The notes beneath the pieces are model-generated. The model was given only the letters and a program-made list of their open reading frames with translations, was not told the origin of the DNA and did no database searches. From assembly GCA_000016765.1 (NCBI GenBank), contig CP000699.1, forward strand, positions 3,001,001 to 3,065,000: a stretch of 64,000 nt of DNA, written 5' to 3'. Of this stretch, positions 22,171 through 30,209 are shown in pieces. Origin of the DNA: Rhizorhabdus wittichii RW1 (GTDB lineage Bacteria > Pseudomonadota > Alphaproteobacteria > Sphingomonadales > Sphingomonadaceae). How positions within the stretch are numbered: the first letter of the stretch is position 1; every line of letters starts with the position of its first letter. Position numbers and translations under genes: made by a program.

Positions 22171-22839
22171 CTAGGCTTTCTCCGCCAGCCCGTCCCTCAT
22201 CCAGCCGGACATCAGCGCCGGATCGAGGCCGTCGACCGGCCGCCGCTCGACCGTGCCGTCGGGCAGCATCACCAGCCGCCGGTTGACCTTGGCGCGCCAG
22301 TTCATCCGCGCGGTGTTCTCCTGCCCGACATAGCAGCCCTTGGCGAAGCTGACGCCGTTCAGCAGGTCGGCATTGCATTCGAGCCAGAGATTCCTGTCCG
22401 AGCCGATCTCGGCGACGCCCTCGGGCACGCCGAGCGCGCGGCGATGCGCGTGCCAGCCCTCGGCCGCGCCGTCGGCGGACGCGATCCAGCGGCGGCCGAG
22501 CGCGGCCAGGCGCGGGTCGGGCGCACCCCGTTCGCCATCGGGCGCCCAGTGGACGGCGAGCCCCTCGTCGCGCGCGATCGCGATCGGCTTGCGCAGCCGG
22601 TAGAGCATCAGCCGCTTCGCCAGCGCGTCGGCCTGCTCCGCCTCGCAATCGATCAGGAGGTCGTCCCCGTCCGCCCAGACGATGAAGTCGAACAGCGCCT
22701 TGCCCTGCGGCGTCAGCAGCCCCGCCCAGACGGGCAGCGGCCCCGCCACGTCGCTGGTGACGAGGCCTTGCAGGAAGTCGCGCGCGCCCTGTCCCGAGAG
22801 ACGGATCAGCGCGCGGTCGGAAAGGGTGGTGCCGGACAT
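22171..22839 (-). CDS. ygfZ: YgfZ/GcvT-like folate-binding Fe-S assembly protein
   Basis: Tetrahydrofolate-dependent protein of the YgfZ/IBA57 family that helps maintain certain iron-sulfur enzymes; cytosolic. The 222-residue protein carries the family signature KGCYVGQE in the C-terminal half, plus the N-terminal LSGQGARDFLQGLVTSD and LTPQGKALFDFIVW segments. The start at 22839 (MSGTTLSD) fits the family; an earlier ATG at 22881 overlaps the divergent gene's start. It is divergent from the dihydroorotase-like gene with a 40-base gap. Confidence 0.88.
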   Translation of the reverse strand: MSGTTLSDRALIRLSGQGARDFLQGLVTSDVAGPLPVWAGLLTPQGKALFDFIVWADGDDLLIDCEAEQADALAKRLMLYRLRKPIAIARDEGLAVHWAPDGERGAPDPRLAALGRRWIASADGAAEGWHAHRRALGVPEGVAEIGSDRNLWLECNADLLNGVSFAKGCYVGQENTARMNWRAKVNRRLVMLPDGTVERRPVDGLDPALMSGWMRDGLAEKA

Positions 22840-22879
22840 GGAGCGAAGGTAGGAAGCGGGCGACGAAAAGGAAAGCGCC

Positions 22880-24205
22880 ATGCCCAGCTACGACATGATC
22901 CTCAGGAACGGCACCGTGTGGACCGTCGGCGGCCCCGTCCGGGCCGACGTCGGCGTCAAGGACGGCAGGATCGCCGGGATCGGCGTCGCGGGCGACGCCG
23001 GCGAGACGATCGACTGCACCGGGCTCGACGTGCTGCCGGGCGTGATCGACAGCCAGGTCCATTTCCGCGAGCCGGGGCTGGAAGCGAAGGAGGATCTCGA
23101 ATCGGGCAGCCGGTCGGCGGTGCTCGGCGGCGTCACCGCCGTGTTCGAGATGCCGAACACCAAGCCCAATACCGATTCGGCCGAGGCGATCGCCGACAAG
23201 CTGGCCCGCGCCAGGAACCGGATGTGGTGCGACCATGCCTTCTATGTCGGCGCCACCGCCGACAATGCCGAGGCGCTGGCCGAGCTCGAGATGCTGCCCG
23301 GCACCGCCGGCGTGAAGATCTTCATGGGGTCGTCGACCGGCAGCCTGCTGGTCGCCGAGGACGAGCATCTCGCCCGCGTCCTGCGGTCGGGCCGCCGCCG
23401 CGTCGCGATCCATGCCGAGGACGAGGAACGGATGATCGCGCGCCAGGGCGAGCGGGTCGAGGGCGATCCGTCGAGCCATCCGGTGTGGCGCGACGACGAG
23501 AGCGCGCTGCTCGCCACCCGCCGCATCCTGCGTCTCGCGCGCGAGACGGGGCGCAAGATCCACATCCTCCACATCACCACCCCCGACGAGCTGGCGCTGA
23601 TCGCCGCGAACAAGGACATCGCCACCTGCGAGGTGACGCCGCAGCACCTGACGCTGGCCGGCGAGGAGGCCTATCCCCGGCTCGGCACCCATGCGCAGAT
23701 GAACCCGCCGATCCGGTCGGGCGCGCACCGCGACGGGCTGTGGCGCTATCTGCGCCAGGGCGTGCCCGACGTGCTCGGCTCCGACCATGCGCCGCACACG
23801 ATCGAGGAGAAGGCCAGGACCTATCCGGCGTCGCCGAGCGGCATGCCCGGCGTCCAGACCCTGCTGCCGCTGATGCTCGACCATGTCGCCCAGGGGCGGC
23901 TGACGCTCCAGCACCTGATCGAGCTGACCTCGGCCGGGCCGCAGCGCGTCTTCGGGCTGCGCACCAAGGGCCGGATCGCGCTCGGCTACGACGCCGACTT
24001 CACCGTCGTCGACCTCAAGGCGCGCTGGACGATCGAGCAGGACTGGCTCGCCTCGCGCTGCGGCTGGTCGCCGTTCACCGGCATGGACATCACCGGCAAG
24101 CCGGTCGGCACGATCATCCGCGGCCACCGCGTGATGTGGGAAGGCACCCTCGCCAACGCCGCGATCGGCGCGCCGGTGCAATATGACAGCGTGCCGCTGA
24201 GTTGA
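22880..24205 (+). CDS. pyrC: Dihydroorotase-family amidohydrolase
   Basis: A 441-residue amidohydrolase closest to class I dihydroorotases, which close carbamoyl-aspartate to dihydroorotate in pyrimidine synthesis. Visible motifs: GVIDSQVHFREPG after strand 1, VFEMPNTKPNT, the lysine position in AGVKIFMGSSTG, metal His positions in AIHAEDE and IHILHITT, and the general-base Asp in LGSDHAPHT. In the first motif the usual His-x-His reads Gln-x-His. No pyrB is adjacent, so a relative such as an allantoinase-like enzyme or a non-catalytic paralogue is possible. The gene ends inside a five-base tandem repeat. Confidence 0.8.
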   Translation: MPSYDMILRNGTVWTVGGPVRADVGVKDGRIAGIGVAGDAGETIDCTGLDVLPGVIDSQVHFREPGLEAKEDLESGSRSAVLGGVTAVFEMPNTKPNTDSAEAIADKLARARNRMWCDHAFYVGATADNAEALAELEMLPGTAGVKIFMGSSTGSLLVAEDEHLARVLRSGRRRVAIHAEDEERMIARQGERVEGDPSSHPVWRDDESALLATRRILRLARETGRKIHILHITTPDELALIAANKDIATCEVTPQHLTLAGEEAYPRLGTHAQMNPPIRSGAHRDGLWRYLRQGVPDVLGSDHAPHTIEEKARTYPASPSGMPGVQTLLPLMLDHVAQGRLTLQHLIELTSAGPQRVFGLRTKGRIALGYDADFTVVDLKARWTIEQDWLASRCGWSPFTGMDITGKPVGTIIRGHRVMWEGTLANAAIGAPVQYDSVPLS

Positions 24206-24231
24206 GCTGAGTTGAGTTGAGTTGAGCTGAA
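24197..24231. repeat. (C/T)TGAG pentanucleotide tandem repeat across a stop codon
   Basis: Six consecutive five-base units of CTGAG or TTGAG, followed by CTGAA. The dihydroorotase stop codon (24203-24205) lies in the second unit. Because five is not a multiple of three, unit loss or gain could shift the C-terminal frame only slightly, since TGA recurs in each phase. Confidence 0.85.
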
Positions 24232-24249
24232 CCGAACCGCCCCTCCCCA

Positions 24250-24384
24250 CGCCGTCATGCTGAACTCGTTTCAGCATCCACCGGGAGGCGGGGTTCGAAC
24301 CATCGGCTTCTTGCGGGAGCCGCTCCTCTCCTGACCGCGATTCGCGGAAGAGTGGATGCTGAAACAAGTTCAGCATGACGGCCC
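24250..24384. repeat. Class B-like palindromic repeat (GTCATGCTGAAC type)
   Basis: Left arm GTCATGCTGAACTCGTTTCA followed by GCATCCAC, right arm GTGGATGCTGAA followed by ACAAGTTCAGCATGAC: imperfect inverted repeats separated by about 70 bases. The outer GTCATG...CATGAC ends relate it to the other class B elements. Confidence 0.8.
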
Positions 24385-24564
24385 GAAGATTCGGTCGATT
24401 CGCGAATCGCCCGTGCAAGGCACTGCACAACTGGCGCTCCACCAGCCCTGCCCCGCGACCTTGGCAGCAACCCACCTGTGGATAAGTCGCAGGTCACCGC
24501 GCGACGAAAACGACTCGCCGCTTGTTAGGATTTCATCAACCATGCCGGGGTTCCCTGCGCGCGT

Positions 24565-24582
24565 CTGTGATGCCAGTCACAG
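24565..24582. promoter_or_regulatory. CRP/FNR-like dyad upstream of CHAP gene
   Basis: CTGTGATGCCAGTCACAG matches the TGTGA-N6-TCACA half-site pattern of CRP-family regulators, and its centre is about 37 bases before the CHAP start codon. No promoter could be placed with certainty, so it could be an activator site, a repressor site or chance. Confidence 0.4.
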
Positions 24583-24610
24583 GCTCACGGGACGGGTGGG
24601 GAACTACCAG

Positions 24611-25117
24611 ATGACCAAAACGATGCGCGCGATTGTCGGTTCCATGCTGCTTGCATGCATGACTCTCGCGCCCACCGCGGCCAATGCGCAAATGCTCCAG
24701 TGCGCACCCTTCGCCCGCATGTTCTCCGGCATCCAGCTGTTCGGCGCCGCCGCTTCCTGGTGGAACCAGTCGGTCGGCAAATATCTGCGCGGCGATACGC
24801 CGGCGGTCGGCGCGGTGCTGGTGTTCAAGGCGATCGGCTCGATGCGCTCGGGCCATGTCGCCACCGTCACCCAGGTCGTCAGCGACCGGGTCATCAAGAT
24901 CACCCACGCCAACTGGTCGATCATCAACGGCCGCCGTGGCCAGGTCGAGCGCGACGTCACCGTCGTCGACGCCTCGCCGAACAACGACTGGAGCAAGGTG
25001 AAGGTCTGGTTCGCGCCGATCGGCAAGGTCGGCAACACCGCCTATCCGGTCAACGGCTTCATCTACAAGGACGGCTCCAAGTCGACCGCCGCCGCCGTCC
25101 AGGCCGTCCAGGGCTGA
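24611..25117 (+). CDS. Secreted CHAP-domain cell wall hydrolase
   Basis: A 168-residue exported protein with a signal peptide (MTKTMRAIVGSMLLACMTLAPTAANA, cleavage after residue 26) followed by a CHAP (NlpC/P60-like) domain. The nucleophile is probably Cys31 in LQCAPFARMFSG and the His is His82 in SGHVATVTQV; THANW follows as the third catalytic region. Such proteins are amidases or endopeptidases acting on peptidoglycan. It stands alone, with a CRP-like dyad upstream. The start at 24611 is the one that gives a proper signal peptide. Confidence 0.82.
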   Translation: MTKTMRAIVGSMLLACMTLAPTAANAQMLQCAPFARMFSGIQLFGAAASWWNQSVGKYLRGDTPAVGAVLVFKAIGSMRSGHVATVTQVVSDRVIKITHANWSIINGRRGQVERDVTVVDASPNNDWSKVKVWFAPIGKVGNTAYPVNGFIYKDGSKSTAAAVQAVQG

Positions 25118-25184
25118 GTTTTTCCGTTCGGCCTTGCGGAGCCTGACGGCTCCGTTCCCTATCACGTCACCCCAGCGGAGAGCG

Positions 25185-25541
25185 TCAGGCGCCCAGCAGC
25201 CGCTCTTCGAGCAGGATTCGAAAATCACGCCGCGCATCGGCGACGATCATGACCGTGACGACCGGCCCCTCGCCATCCTCCTCGGGCAGGTATATCAATC
25301 GGAATGGCGGCAGGGAAAGCTGCCGATAGGCATGAATCCCGAGGCTTTCCAATTCCGGCGGAACGGGCCCGCGCGCCAGCCATTCGGCCAGCCCCTCGAT
25401 CGCAGCAACGACCCGGTCGAGCAACGCGTCGGCGCCGTCCTCGCCATCCGCACCGCGCTGCGCCAGCCGCCGGCGATAGAGGCCCGAAAGATCGTGCTCC
25501 GCGCCGACGGTCAGCCGGACCCTGACGCGTTTCCCGGCCAT
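25185..25541 (-). CDS. ParE/RelE-superfamily toxin
   Basis: A 118-residue protein of the type II toxin ParE/RelE fold: MAGKRVRVRLTVGAEHDLSGLYR at the start, a helical segment with VVAAIEGLAEWLARGP, then LESLGIHAYRQLSLPPFRLIYLPE and VVTVMIVADARRDFRILLEERLL. These match the order of strands and the basic central region of ParE-type toxins. It lies three bases downstream of its antitoxin partner. The specific target (gyrase for ParE, ribosome-bound mRNA for RelE) cannot be decided from the sequence. Confidence 0.75.
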   Translation of the reverse strand: MAGKRVRVRLTVGAEHDLSGLYRRRLAQRGADGEDGADALLDRVVAAIEGLAEWLARGPVPPELESLGIHAYRQLSLPPFRLIYLPEEDGEGPVVTVMIVADARRDFRILLEERLLGA

Positions 25542-25544
25542 CGG

Positions 25545-25808
25545 TCAGCGCGAACGGATGCGTTCGGCCAGGCCCTCTGCCGGGACCATGTCGCCCCGCG
25601 CCATCTCCTCGCGGCCAAGTGCGAGCAGCTTGAGCAGCGCCAGCGCTTCCTGCGTCGCCTCCCACGACCCCACGTCCTGCAGCACCGCGCGGGCTTCACC
25701 ATTTTGGGTTATGATCAGCGGCGGCGCTCCTTCCCCGAGCTCGCGGATCAGGTCGGCGCTGTGCGCCTTGAGATAGCTGATCGGCTTGATGCGGTCGTGG
25801 CGTCCCAT
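25545..25808 (-). CDS. Phd/YefM-type antitoxin
   Basis: An 87-residue Phd/YefM-family antitoxin. The N-terminal half (IKPISYLKAHSADLIRELG, PLIITQNGEARAVLQDVGSW) is the typical DNA-binding fold, and the C-terminal helical tail, which wraps the toxin, follows. It is first in the two-gene operon, as is usual, and the complex would autorepress from the upstream direct repeats at 25831-25850. Confidence 0.82.
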   Translation of the reverse strand: MGRHDRIKPISYLKAHSADLIRELGEGAPPLIITQNGEARAVLQDVGSWEATQEALALLKLLALGREEMARGDMVPAEGLAERIRSR

Positions 25809-25821
25809 CGGCGGCCTTTCG

Positions 25822-25850
25822 GTACGAATTTAGTCCGAATATAGTCCGAA
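25822..25850 (-). promoter_or_regulatory. Direct repeats upstream of the toxin-antitoxin operon
   Basis: TAGTCCGAA occurs at 25831-25839 and again at 25842-25850, an 11-base period (one helical turn), with a degenerate third copy TACGAAT at 25823. It lies 14 to 42 bases upstream of the antitoxin start, and an AT-rich TATATT within it could be a -10 element. The position is suitable for an autoregulatory operator. Confidence 0.5.
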
Positions 25851-25862
25851 CCACGCCACCCC

Positions 25863-26534
25863 TCAATCCCAGTCGACGATCGTCCAGCCGCGCTTGCGGG
25901 CTTCCTCGCGCAGGCCGGCATGGGGGTTGGCGGCGATCGCCTCGTCGGCCCAGGCGAGCACCGGCACGTCGGAGATATGGTCGGAATAGAAGCGGATGCG
26001 GCACCGGGCGCGGTCGAGTCCCTCCAGCCCCATCCACGCCTCGATCATGCGCAGCTTGGCGGGGCCGTAGCAATTCTCGCCGTCGACCTTGTGGCTGACA
26101 TAGTCGTCGATGCCGCGGATCGCGCCGGTCGCGACGACGTCATCCATGCCCAGCCGGGCGGCGATCGGCTCGACCCAGATGCGCGACGAGGCGGTGGCGA
26201 GGACGAGGCGGCGGCCGGCAGCGCGATTCTCCGCCAGGCTCTCGATCGCCCCGGCGCGGACGTTGCGGCGCATCACCGCGTCGGCGAAGCTCTCGGCGAT
26301 CGGTGCCAGCCGGTCGGCATGGATGCGCCGGCCGATCAGCATCGCCTGGTTGAGCTCCTTGACCCGCTTGCGCTCGATCAGCTTCGCCACATAGGCGAGC
26401 ATCACCAGCGCCGCGAAGGGCACGAAGACCAGCCGCCACGGCGCCAGCCGCAGCGCGGCGTGGATCATGAACGGGGTGAAGGTCCCGGTCCGCGTGATCG
26501 TGCGGTCCATGTCGTAGATGGCGAGTTCGGTCAT
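25863..26534 (-). CDS. HAD-IB family phosphatase
   Basis: A 223-residue haloacid dehalogenase-type hydrolase. Motif I is YDMDRTITRTGTF (DxDxT with two catalytic Asp), motif II is the threonine/serine in LVLATASSRIW, and motif IV is FYSDHISDVPVLAWAD. A hydrophobic stretch at residues ~30-52 suggests membrane association. The subfamily includes phosphoserine phosphatase-like enzymes and lysophospholipid phosphatases; the lipid-transport operon that follows divergently makes a lipid substrate plausible, but this is inference. Confidence 0.8.
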   Translation of the reverse strand: MTELAIYDMDRTITRTGTFTPFMIHAALRLAPWRLVFVPFAALVMLAYVAKLIERKRVKELNQAMLIGRRIHADRLAPIAESFADAVMRRNVRAGAIESLAENRAAGRRLVLATASSRIWVEPIAARLGMDDVVATGAIRGIDDYVSHKVDGENCYGPAKLRMIEAWMGLEGLDRARCRIRFYSDHISDVPVLAWADEAIAANPHAGLREEARKRGWTIVDWD

Positions 26535-26640
26535 CGCCGCGCTCTATAGGGAAGAATCGCGGCCAAGGAACTATCTGCCGAGGCGCTCATTCATTTCGGA
26601 TGCTTGCCGATCCCGCGCTTTTCGATCACTTCTGGGCGCC

Positions 26641-27738
26641 ATGACCGCCCCGGCCGACTTCCGCTACGATCAGCAGGTGCTGCATTTCACCGGCGCGCTC
26701 ACGCTCGCCCGCATCGGCGACCTGTCGCGGCGGCTGGAAGCGCTGGACGAGGTGCCGCGCACGATCGACCTGGGCGAGGTCGACCGGATCGACACGGTCG
26801 GCGCCTGGCTGGTCCATCGCATCGCCCGCGAGCACGACGTCGAGATCGTCGGCGCCGATGCCGACGTCTGCCAGCTGATCGAGCAGATCGCCGAAGCCGA
26901 CAAGCCGCTCAAGATCCGCCCCGATTCGAGCCCGCCCTTCTTCCGCGTGCTGCGCGAGATCGGCGATGCGACCTCGGCCGCCGCCCATTCGCTCGCCGGG
27001 CTGATCGGCTTCTTCGGCGCGACGCTGATCGGGCTGTGGGGGCTCGTCACCCATCCGCGCCGCTTCCGCTACAATGCGATGGCGCGCCAATTCGAGGTGG
27101 TCGGCGTCAAGGCGCTGGCGATCATCGGGCTGATGAGCTTCCTGATCGGCATCGTCATCGCCCAGCAGGGCGCGGTCCAGCTCCGCCAGTTCGGCGCAGA
27201 GGTGTTCGCGGTCAACCTGATCGGCCGCATCACCCTGCGCGAGCTGGGCGTGCTGATGACCGCGATCATGGTCGCCGGCCGGTCGGGCAGCGCCTTCGCC
27301 GCCCAGCTCGGCTCGATGAAGCTGGCCGAGGAGGTCGACGCGATGCGCACGATCGGCGTGTCGCCGATGGAGGCGCTGATCCTGCCGCGCGTGCTGTCGA
27401 CGGTGGTGCTGATGCCGCTGCTCGGCTTCTACGCGGCGGTGATCGCGATCATCGGCGGCGGCATCTTCTGCTGGATCGACCTCGACATCCCGCCGATCAC
27501 CTATGTCCAGCGCATCCGCGAGGTGGTGCCGATGACCGACCTGTGGGTCGGCCTGATCAAGGCGCCGGTGTTCGGCATGCTGATCGCGCTGTGCGGCTGC
27601 TACCAGGGGATGCAGGTCGAGGGGAATGCCGAGGAGGTCGGCCTGCGCACCACCGCCTCGGTCGTCCAGGCGATCTTCCTGGTCATCGTCCTCGACGCGG
27701 TGTTCGCGGTGTTCTTCAGCTCGATCGGGTGGATCTGA
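26641..27738 (+). CDS. MlaE-type ABC permease with N-terminal STAS domain
   Basis: First gene of a lipid-transport operon. A 365-residue protein: residues 1-100 form a STAS-like domain (LGEVDRIDTVGAWLVHRIA), then an MlaE/LinK-type permease with about five to six helices and motifs such as FVIGIVIAQQGAVQLRQFG-like (seen: GIVIAQQGAVQLRQFGAE), GRSGSAFAAQLGSMKLAEEVDAM and RVLSTVVLMPLLGF. The ATG at 26641 begins the STAS domain. The stop overlaps mlaF in TGATG. It probably moves phospholipids between the inner and outer membranes. Confidence 0.9.
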   Translation: MTAPADFRYDQQVLHFTGALTLARIGDLSRRLEALDEVPRTIDLGEVDRIDTVGAWLVHRIAREHDVEIVGADADVCQLIEQIAEADKPLKIRPDSSPPFFRVLREIGDATSAAAHSLAGLIGFFGATLIGLWGLVTHPRRFRYNAMARQFEVVGVKALAIIGLMSFLIGIVIAQQGAVQLRQFGAEVFAVNLIGRITLRELGVLMTAIMVAGRSGSAFAAQLGSMKLAEEVDAMRTIGVSPMEALILPRVLSTVVLMPLLGFYAAVIAIIGGGIFCWIDLDIPPITYVQRIREVVPMTDLWVGLIKAPVFGMLIALCGCYQGMQVEGNAEEVGLRTTASVVQAIFLVIVLDAVFAVFFSSIGWI

Positions 27739-28556
27739 TGGCCCGGCTCAACACCGCCGACGGCGAGACCGTCATCCATGTCGAGGGGCTGCGCAACGCC
27801 TTCGGCGAGCAGGTCGTCCATGACGGGCTCGACCTCGATGTCCGGCGCGGCGAGATATTGGGCGTGGTCGGCGGATCGGGCACCGGCAAGTCGGTGCTGA
27901 TGCGCTCGATCATCGGGCTGCAGCCGCCCCAGGCGGGCATCGTCGAGGTGTTCGGCGAGCCGATGATCGGCCGCGACGACTATGAGGCGCAGCAGGTCCG
28001 CCGCCGCTGGGGCGTGCTGTTCCAGGGCGGCGCGCTGTTCTCGACCCTGACCGTGGCCGAGAATGTCCAGGTGCCGATCCGCGAATATTATCCGCAGCTC
28101 GACGACCAGCTGCTCGACGAGATCGCCGCCTACAAGGTCGCCATGTCGGGCCTGCCGGCGGAGGCGGGGCCCAAATATCCGTCCGAGCTGTCGGGCGGCA
28201 TGCGCAAGCGCGCCGGCCTCGCCCGCGCGCTGGCGCTCGACCCGCAGCTCCTGTTCCTCGACGAGCCGACCGCCGGGCTCGACCCGATCAGCGCCGCCGC
28301 CTTCGACGCGCTGATCCGGTCGCTGCAACGCACCCTCGGCCTCACCGTCTTCCTGATCACCCACGACCTCGACACGCTGTACGCGATCTGCGACCGCGTC
28401 GCGGTGCTGGCGGACAGGCGCGTGATCGCGGTTGGAACGATCCCGGAACTATTGGCGTTGGACCATCCGTGGATTCAGGAATATTTCAACGGCCCGCGGG
28501 GCCGGGTGGCGGCGGAGGCCGCCGAGCGCGTGGCAGCGGGAGAAGCCGGGAAGTGA
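27738..28556 (+). CDS. MlaF-type ABC transporter ATPase
   Basis: ATP-hydrolysing subunit of the lipid transporter, peripheral on the cytoplasmic face. The 272-residue protein has Walker A GGSGTGKS, a Q-loop in WGVLFQGGALFS, the signature LSGGMRKRAGLARAL, Walker B LLFLDEPTAGLDP and the switch His in LITHDLDTL. The start codon shares one base with the preceding stop, so translation is coupled. The Linl/MlaF homology is by family. Confidence 0.93.
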   Translation: MARLNTADGETVIHVEGLRNAFGEQVVHDGLDLDVRRGEILGVVGGSGTGKSVLMRSIIGLQPPQAGIVEVFGEPMIGRDDYEAQQVRRRWGVLFQGGALFSTLTVAENVQVPIREYYPQLDDQLLDEIAAYKVAMSGLPAEAGPKYPSELSGGMRKRAGLARALALDPQLLFLDEPTAGLDPISAAAFDALIRSLQRTLGLTVFLITHDLDTLYAICDRVAVLADRRVIAVGTIPELLALDHPWIQEYFNGPRGRVAAEAAERVAAGEAGK

Positions 28557-28563
28557 GATACTG

Positions 28564-29511
28564 ATGGAAACCCGGTCGAACCATGTGCTGGTGGGCGGCG
28601 TCGTCCTCGCCCTGCTGGTCGCGCTGCTCGTCTTCATCGTCTGGCTGGCGGGGTTCAACACCGCGAGCAACCAGCGCTACGACATCTTCTTCAAGACCTC
28701 GGTCGACGGGCTCGCCAAGGGATCGCCGGTCAATTTCTCGGGCGTGCCGGTCGGCAAGATCGAGGAGATCAAGCTGCTGCCCGACAGCCCGGAGTTCGTC
28801 CGCGTCCGCATCGCGATCGACCAGGACACGCCGATCCTGCAGGGCACCACCGCGACGATCGCCGGCATCGGCTTCACCGGGGTCAGCCAGATCAACCTCG
28901 ACGGCGCGGTCAAGGGCGCGCCGCCGATCACCGAGCCGGGGCCCTATGGCGAGCCGGTGATCCCGACCAAGCCGGGCGCGCTGGGCGAACTGCTCAACTC
29001 GGCGCCCGAGCTGCTCAACCGCATCTCGACCCTGACCGAGCGGCTGACCGAGCTGCTCAACGACAAGAACCAGAAGTCGATCAGCGGCATCCTCGCCCAT
29101 GTCGACAAGCTGTCGGGCGACCTCGCCGATCGCGGGCCCGAGATCGCCGCCGCGGTCGTCCAGCTCAAGACGACGATGGAGCAGGCGGGCAACGCCGCCG
29201 AGCGGGTCGGCCAGCTCGCCGAGACGACCAACGGGGTGATGGCCGACGACGTCAAGCCGGCGATGGCGAACCTCAACAAGGCCACCGTCGCCGCCCAGCA
29301 CACGCTGGAGACGCTCGACGCGACGATCACCGACGCGCGGCCCGGCATCAAGGCCTTCTCGACCCAGACGGTGCCGCAGATCAACCAGCTCGCGCGCAAC
29401 CTGGCCGAGATGTCGGAGGCGCTCGGCGCCATCTCGAACAAGCTCGACCGGGGCGGGGCGGGCGCCGTGCTCGGCGGCTCCAAGCTGCCCGACTACAAGC
29501 CAAGGAACTGA
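28564..29511 (+). CDS. MlaD-type MCE-domain substrate-binding protein
   Basis: A 315-residue inner-membrane anchored protein with a single N-terminal helix (VLVGGVVLALLVALLVFIVWL) and an MCE domain (residues ~38-120: YDIFFKTSVDGLAKGSPVNF, VGKIEEI, TATIAGIGFTGVSQINLDG), followed by a long alpha-helical region that probably forms a coiled coil. It would bind lipids in the periplasm for the MlaEF complex. It follows mlaF by seven bases. Confidence 0.92.
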   Translation: METRSNHVLVGGVVLALLVALLVFIVWLAGFNTASNQRYDIFFKTSVDGLAKGSPVNFSGVPVGKIEEIKLLPDSPEFVRVRIAIDQDTPILQGTTATIAGIGFTGVSQINLDGAVKGAPPITEPGPYGEPVIPTKPGALGELLNSAPELLNRISTLTERLTELLNDKNQKSISGILAHVDKLSGDLADRGPEIAAAVVQLKTTMEQAGNAAERVGQLAETTNGVMADDVKPAMANLNKATVAAQHTLETLDATITDARPGIKAFSTQTVPQINQLARNLAEMSEALGAISNKLDRGGAGAVLGGSKLPDYKPRN

Positions 29512-29515
29512 CCGC

Positions 29516-30103
29516 ATGCTGCGCCGCACGATCCTCGCGCTCACCGCCGCCGGCCTGCTGGCGGGCTGCATCAGCTTCGGCGAGGACCCGCCCGAACGGC
29601 TGATGAGCCTGACCTCGACCGCCCGGGTCGCCGCCGACCAGGGCAAGGTCACCCGCGACGTCCAGGCGGTCGGCGTGTCCGCGCCCGCGCTGCCGGCGGC
29701 GCTGCGCAACCAGCGGATCGCGGTGCAGACCGGCGCCGCCTTCGCCTATCTGCCCAAGGCGGCCTGGGTCGACACGCCGTCGCAACTGTTCCGCTCGGTC
29801 CTCGCCGAGACGATCGAGGCCCGCACCGGCCGCTTCGTCCCCGACACCCGCAACGGCGCGATCACCCCCGACACCCGCCTGTCGGGCACGCTGCTGGCGT
29901 TCCAGCTATTGGGCGGCCAGGGCAAGGTGCTGGTGATCTACGACGCGACGCTGGCGAAGAGCGGCTCCGACGAGATCCGCGCCCGCCGCTTCGAGCGGTC
30001 CGTCCCCGTCGCCGGCGAGGACGCCCGCTCGGTCGCCGCCGCGCTCAACGAGGCGACGAACGGCATCGCCACCGACGTCGCCGACTGGATCGGGGCGGGC
30101 TGA
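29516..30103 (+). CDS. ABC-type transport auxiliary lipoprotein (LinN/PqiC-like)
   Basis: A 195-residue lipoprotein with a lipobox LLAGC (Cys18) and the ABC-transporter auxiliary component fold (AVGVSAPALPAALRNQRIAVQT, WVDTPSQLFRSVLAETIEA, RLSGTLLAFQLLG). Anchored to the outer membrane or periplasmic face, it completes the STAS/permease-ATPase-MCE-lipoprotein set, which corresponds in order to the LinKLMN importer described in Sphingobium. It starts four bases after mlaD; a repeat follows, likely the end of the operon. Confidence 0.85.
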   Translation: MLRRTILALTAAGLLAGCISFGEDPPERLMSLTSTARVAADQGKVTRDVQAVGVSAPALPAALRNQRIAVQTGAAFAYLPKAAWVDTPSQLFRSVLAETIEARTGRFVPDTRNGAITPDTRLSGTLLAFQLLGGQGKVLVIYDATLAKSGSDEIRARRFERSVPVAGEDARSVAAALNEATNGIATDVADWIGAG

Positions 30104-30113
30104 CCCTCCCGGA

Positions 30114-30209
30114 TCGTCATGCCTGCGGAGGCAGGCATCCATGTCTGTTTTCTCCTCAGCTGCCATCTGGCCGATGAGAGACATGGACCCCTGCCTGCGC
30201 AGGGGCGAC
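30114..30209. repeat. Class B repeat, copy 1 of an inverted pair
   Basis: Roughly 96 bases beginning TCGTCATGCCTGCGGAGGCA and containing GCCATCTGGCCGATGAGAGA. The element at 33011-33106 is the same sequence in the other orientation, with small differences; the two bracket thrS and infC. Confidence 0.8.

Larger units (their letters stand above)
24206..24610. other. 405-base intergenic stretch with palindromic repeat
   Basis: Between the amidohydrolase and the CHAP gene I see no protein-coding signal. The stretch holds the end of the pentanucleotide repeat, then a palindromic element (24250-24384) whose arms GCCGTCATGCTGAACTCGTT and its near inverse AACAAGTTCAGCATGACGGC are about 30 bases long, and a CTGTGA-N6-TCACAG dyad just before the CHAP gene. 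Confidence 0.7.
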
